NCBI GenBank assembly: GCA_964007475.1
Contig: OZ023274.1
Coordinates: 60,036,076-60,100,075 of the forward strand
Direction of reading: 5' to 3'
Source: Hybos culiciformis
Taxonomy: Eukaryota; Arthropoda; Insecta; Diptera; Hybotidae
DNA length: 64,000 nucleotides
Position 1 is the first letter of the stretch; each line of letters opens with the position of its first letter. The translations under genes were made by a program, and so were the position numbers. Shown here one piece after another: positions 58,071 to 64,000 of this stretch. Under the pieces are notes generated by a model, which was given only the letters and a program-made list of their open reading frames with translations, had not been told where the DNA came from and did not search any database.

Positions 58071-58610
58071 AGGCCGGTATTCAACTGGAGATAAAATCAA
58101 CTTTTTCATATAAAATTTTATCTGAGATAAATTTTAGTTGAGTGAATTTAATTTATCGGTACCCAACTGAAGATAAATGGAAATTTATCTGAGTAAAAAT
58201 TGTATGAAAATTTTTTTTACTCAAATAAATTTTATTTCAAAAATTTATCTTGCAAAGAATGTTTTGAACATTCTTTTCAAGATAAATTTTGACATTAGGT
58301 CGTGTAAAAAGAATTTGACGTTTGTTGTTTGAAGAAAAGAAACAAAAATCAGAAAACTAAAATAATTTTTAAACTGAAATTGGTAAAAATATTAAAATTA
58401 AAATAATAGTTTAATTTAATAAAATAAAATAAAATTGGTAAAATTAATTAAATAAAATGGATGAAAGTTGGGAGGTAAGAAAATTAAAAATAAAATTGTG
58501 TAGGTACTACATAAATCAGAAAGTCATGTGTCAATTTTTGTCTCACTCAATAATGTTCCTTTTTAAGATAAAATTTATCTTGTACTTTATCTTCAGTTGA
58601 ATACCCTCCT
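58071..58610. mobile_element. 540-bp PIF/Harbinger-like element nested in copy 3, TSD TTA
   Basis: Ends AGGCCGGTATTCAACTGGAG and (inverted) AGGAGGGTATTCAACTGAAG, flanked by TTA (58068-58070, 58611-58613). Removing it rejoins AAGCATTACCTAAAAGTTAC exactly as in copies 1 and 2. Inside, at 58457, ATGGATGAAAGTTGGGAG is followed by GTAAGA, which looks like a short first coding exon (MDESWE) with splice donor, perhaps left from an autonomous parent. Confidence 0.88.
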
Positions 58611-58810
58611 TTACCTAAAAGTTACGGTTGCCGTAATTTAAAAAAAAAAAAATAAGTTACGTTAACCGTAACTGTTAAATAAAAAAATAAGTTACGTTAA
58701 CCGTAACTGTTAAAAAAAAAAAATAAGTTACGGTTGCCGTAACTGTAGCCACTCCCAAACTAAGTAGTTAAAATAAAGCTGTGATCAAAATAAAATTGTA
58801 ATAACACATT

Positions 58811-59115
58811 CAGAGTCGACGCTATCATAGATTTTCAGCGACCGCAAGGGACGCAGCGACGTTTTTTGGCCTAGCGGCAGACAAATTTTTAGGTGAAACG
58901 ATCGCGAGCAGTCATAGAAGTTAAAAAAAAAAAAAAACCAAGCAGCGACGAAAATTTTTGTCTTTTTTTTGTATTTTTTTTTTGTTTTTGTTTTCGTTTT
59001 TTTTTTTGTTTTTTGTTTTCGTTTTTTTTTTAACGGTTTTTTTGTTATTGACTATCAGTGACGCAGCAGCGAGCAATGAATTTTTTTTTGAACAGCCCCA
59101 AAATATTCAAAATCC
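58811..59115 (-). mobile_element. Diverged, truncated relative of the hAT-like MITE at 22610
   Basis: CAGAGTCGACGCTATCAT at the left end, then GACGCAGCGACGTTTTTTGG, CCTAGCGGCAG, AATTTTTAGGTGAAA, the A and T runs and GACGCAGCAGCGAGCAA follow the same order as the reverse of 22610-22918. The far end fades after AACAGCCCCAAAATATTCAA, so one TIR is missing. Confidence 0.75.
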
Positions 59116-59312
59116 ACGGCGGACAAAAGACATTTCAAATCGCGGACAAATGTCATTTTTATGTCCGCGATACAAAAACAAATCGCGGACAAATGTCCCG
59201 CGGAGGTCCAACCCCAAATAATTTTCTATGTACATATTGTTTTTCTTGTTTTTTTTATAAATTTTTAAATAAATATTACACATATCTGAGAAAATATTTT
59301 GAAAATAACAAA

Positions 59313-59796
59313 AGTGCTTCACCCTTAAAAAAATTTAAAAATTTCAAATTCTGAATTTCAAATTCCTAATGTATTTTGTTAGTGTAATTTAATGTCAAAA
59401 AAAAGTTTTCGGGTGAACACTTTTTTTCACTTTTTTTCATAAATTTCAAATATTAATAACAAAGCTGCCAGAGTAGGATTTTCTTTCACTAAATTTAGAA
59501 AATTTTATTATACTGGGGAAAAATTATGAACAAAAAATTATTGTGCAAAAAAAATCTCAGGAAATTTGCGGAATTTTTTCATCTGGCATGTCTTTTTTTT
59601 TGATTTGAGAATTAGAATGACATAACTTGAATTTCAAATTTTTTTTTGTTGTTGTTAATTTCAAATACACGCTCTGAGGCGTGTATTTGAAATTCACAAC
59701 AACAAAAAAAAATTTGAAATTTTACACTAACAAAATACATTAGGAATTTGAAATTCAGAATTTGAAATTTTTAAATTTTTTTAAGGGTGAAGCACT
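59313..59796. mobile_element. 484-bp MITE, second copy of 52236 family, TSD AAA
   Basis: Ends AGTGCTTCACCCTTAAAAAA at both sides, flanked by AAA (59310-59312, 59797-59799). Nearly identical to 52236-52720, including the central ACACGCTCTGAGGCGTGT palindrome, differing by a few substitutions and run lengths. Confidence 0.9.
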
Positions 59797-59799
59797 AAA

Positions 59800-60413
59800 G
59801 ATCTAGTCCAGTGCCAGGTATACCATCTTTAAGAATTGTATAAGCAGTTTACATAATCTCCATGAAATTCTTTGATATGTAAACAACATTTTGATTTGAA
59901 TGCGTGTTCGATGTGATTATAAGATATTTTCGATTCACAATTCACGTAAAAGTTTAATAAATCACGCAAAAATCGAAAAAAAATTTCTAATGACATAGAA
60001 CTAGCATTTCTCGGTAAAAAAAAATAATTGGCATGAAGAGGGTTAAAAAATAAGGAATAATATTAGTATGACAATTTAAAAAAAAAAAAATGGCAACAAT
60101 CTTAATAAATATGCGTGGTGGAAGGTGGAATCGGTGGATTTTTCTTTTTCTTTCAAATTTGCTCTATTTCTATCTCTTTTTTTTTATATATATTTTTTTT
60201 TCGTGAATGTCACGTCGTGATTCGTGTAAGCTTCTTAACGAAATTTTAATAAATTTATCGATTTCGTTAAATAAAATACTGAATTCACATAAAAAAAATC
60301 TGTTTCAAAAGATCTTTGCTTGTTGGTCCAATTGGCCCTAAAGAACTTCGGGAAATTTCAAATAAAAAAAAAAAAAAATATTTAAAAAAAAAAAAAAATA
60401 GAAAAATTCGAAA
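59800..60413 (+). promoter_or_regulatory. 5' flank and 5' UTR of the ATP synthase alpha gene
   Basis: Immediately upstream of the ATG is an A-rich leader (AAAAATTCGAAAATG context). No clear TATA box could be chosen among the many A/T tracts; a pyrimidine-rich stretch near 60140-60180 may mark the transcription start. Inference only. Confidence 0.35.
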
Positions 60414-63462
<3,049 letters not shown>

Positions 63463-64000
63463 GCTTAAATATGTAAATTAATTTTTTTTTTCATTTTTGT
63501 TTCATTTTTTTTAAATTAAATAATAAAAAAGAATGAGATTGATCAAGTCGAAAATATAAAATGTTTTAAAAAAAAAATTATACCAGTCAATAAAATTAAG
63601 ACTTCTGATGACAGATTATTGTATCATATTTTTAAAAAATTATGTTAATTTATGAATTTCTTCCTAAATTTTAACCATAAAATTTTTTCCTAATGTTATT
63701 TTGGAGTAAAAAGAAAGTTTCAAAAAGAGAAATTGCAATTAAAATAAAAACTTAAATATAACACATAATATTCGACAATATTATGTAAAATTCAATTTCT
63801 AGATAATGGTCTGAACTGAATTAGCAAGAATTTGTATTTCTACTAATAAATAAATAATATCGAAAATCTAAATAATTATTGTATTCAAACTTTAATAAAA
63901 GAAAGTTAAAATGAAACCGTAAATTTCAAATTTTATTTTGTTTTAATATATGCATTACGAAAAATTAATAATGGACAATAATTTTCGATTTCTATGAACA
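63463..64000 (+). other. 3' UTR and downstream flank of ATP synthase alpha
   Basis: A/T-rich. Poly(A)-like AATAAA words near 63521 and 63590. No further gene is visible before the window ends. Confidence 0.5.

Larger units (their letters stand above)
57361..58756 (+). mobile_element. TTACGG-array element, copy 3, TSD AAACTAAGT (9 bp)
   Basis: Starts GGGAGCGTCTACAGTTACGG, ends GTAACTGTAGCCACTCCC, with a perfect 9-bp duplication AAACTAAGT at 57352-57360 and 58757-58765. Same internal order as the other copies: left TTACGG array, GGACGGCCGCCGCC block, GCGCTTCGCGC palindrome, tRNA-like segment (57921-57988), A/T runs, right array. It is interrupted at 58071-58610 by a second element. Without the insertion and its duplicate it would be about 853 bp, close to copy 1. 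Confidence 0.88.

Overview
This window is nuclear DNA of an insect-like animal. It is strongly A+T-rich, with intron-containing genes with short exons, long homopolymer A/T tracts, Asn- and Gln-rich coding repeats, and insect-style transposons throughout. The species cannot be fixed from the sequence. Three host genes are recognisable, all on the + strand: a complete proteasome alpha-type-4 gene (34162-36186, 4 coding exons, 256 aa), the 3' part of a large nine-finger C2H2 zinc-finger gene with Gln/Asn-rich flanks (42617-48691), and a complete mitochondrial ATP synthase F1 alpha gene (60414-63462, 5 coding exons, 553 aa).

The remaining sequence is mostly nested mobile DNA. 1-4373 is the 5' part of a gypsy-type LTR retrotransposon on the - strand: LTR, tRNA-Arg primer binding site, about 2.4 kb leader with 41-bp tandem repeats, gag, a GGGAAAC frameshift site and the start of pol with the protease. 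It has landed inside a decayed copia-type element (4374-6582). 7.1-11 kb holds a satellite-like array interrupted by hAT-type and fold-back elements. 12.5-17.5 kb contains several short terminal-inverted-repeat (TIR) elements with clear target duplications. 19.3-19.9 kb is a broken Mutator-like (MULE) transposase.

20104-30430 is a direct tandem duplication of about 5.17 kb, nearly identical between units. It carries a non-LTR retrotransposon fragment bracketed by inverted arrays of a 15-bp repeat, a hAT-type element with 8-bp target duplication and a nested TTA-flanked element. Its breakpoint lies within the terminal repeat of a 3.6-kb composite inverted-repeat element (30368-33944), which is itself filled with later insertions.

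37312-38583 is a degraded R1-like non-LTR fragment. 50.5-52.7 kb holds three short TIR elements. 53461-56088 is an apparently intact piggyBac element with TTAA duplications, matching TIRs and a 592-aa open transposase with all three catalytic Asp. 56348-58756 holds two copies of an unusual element family (third copy 31517-32395). Its ends carry arrays of TTACGG...CCGTAA inverted motifs, its centre has a tRNA-like segment with pol III A/B boxes, and two copies have exact 9-bp target duplications. This family is the best candidate for something undescribed.
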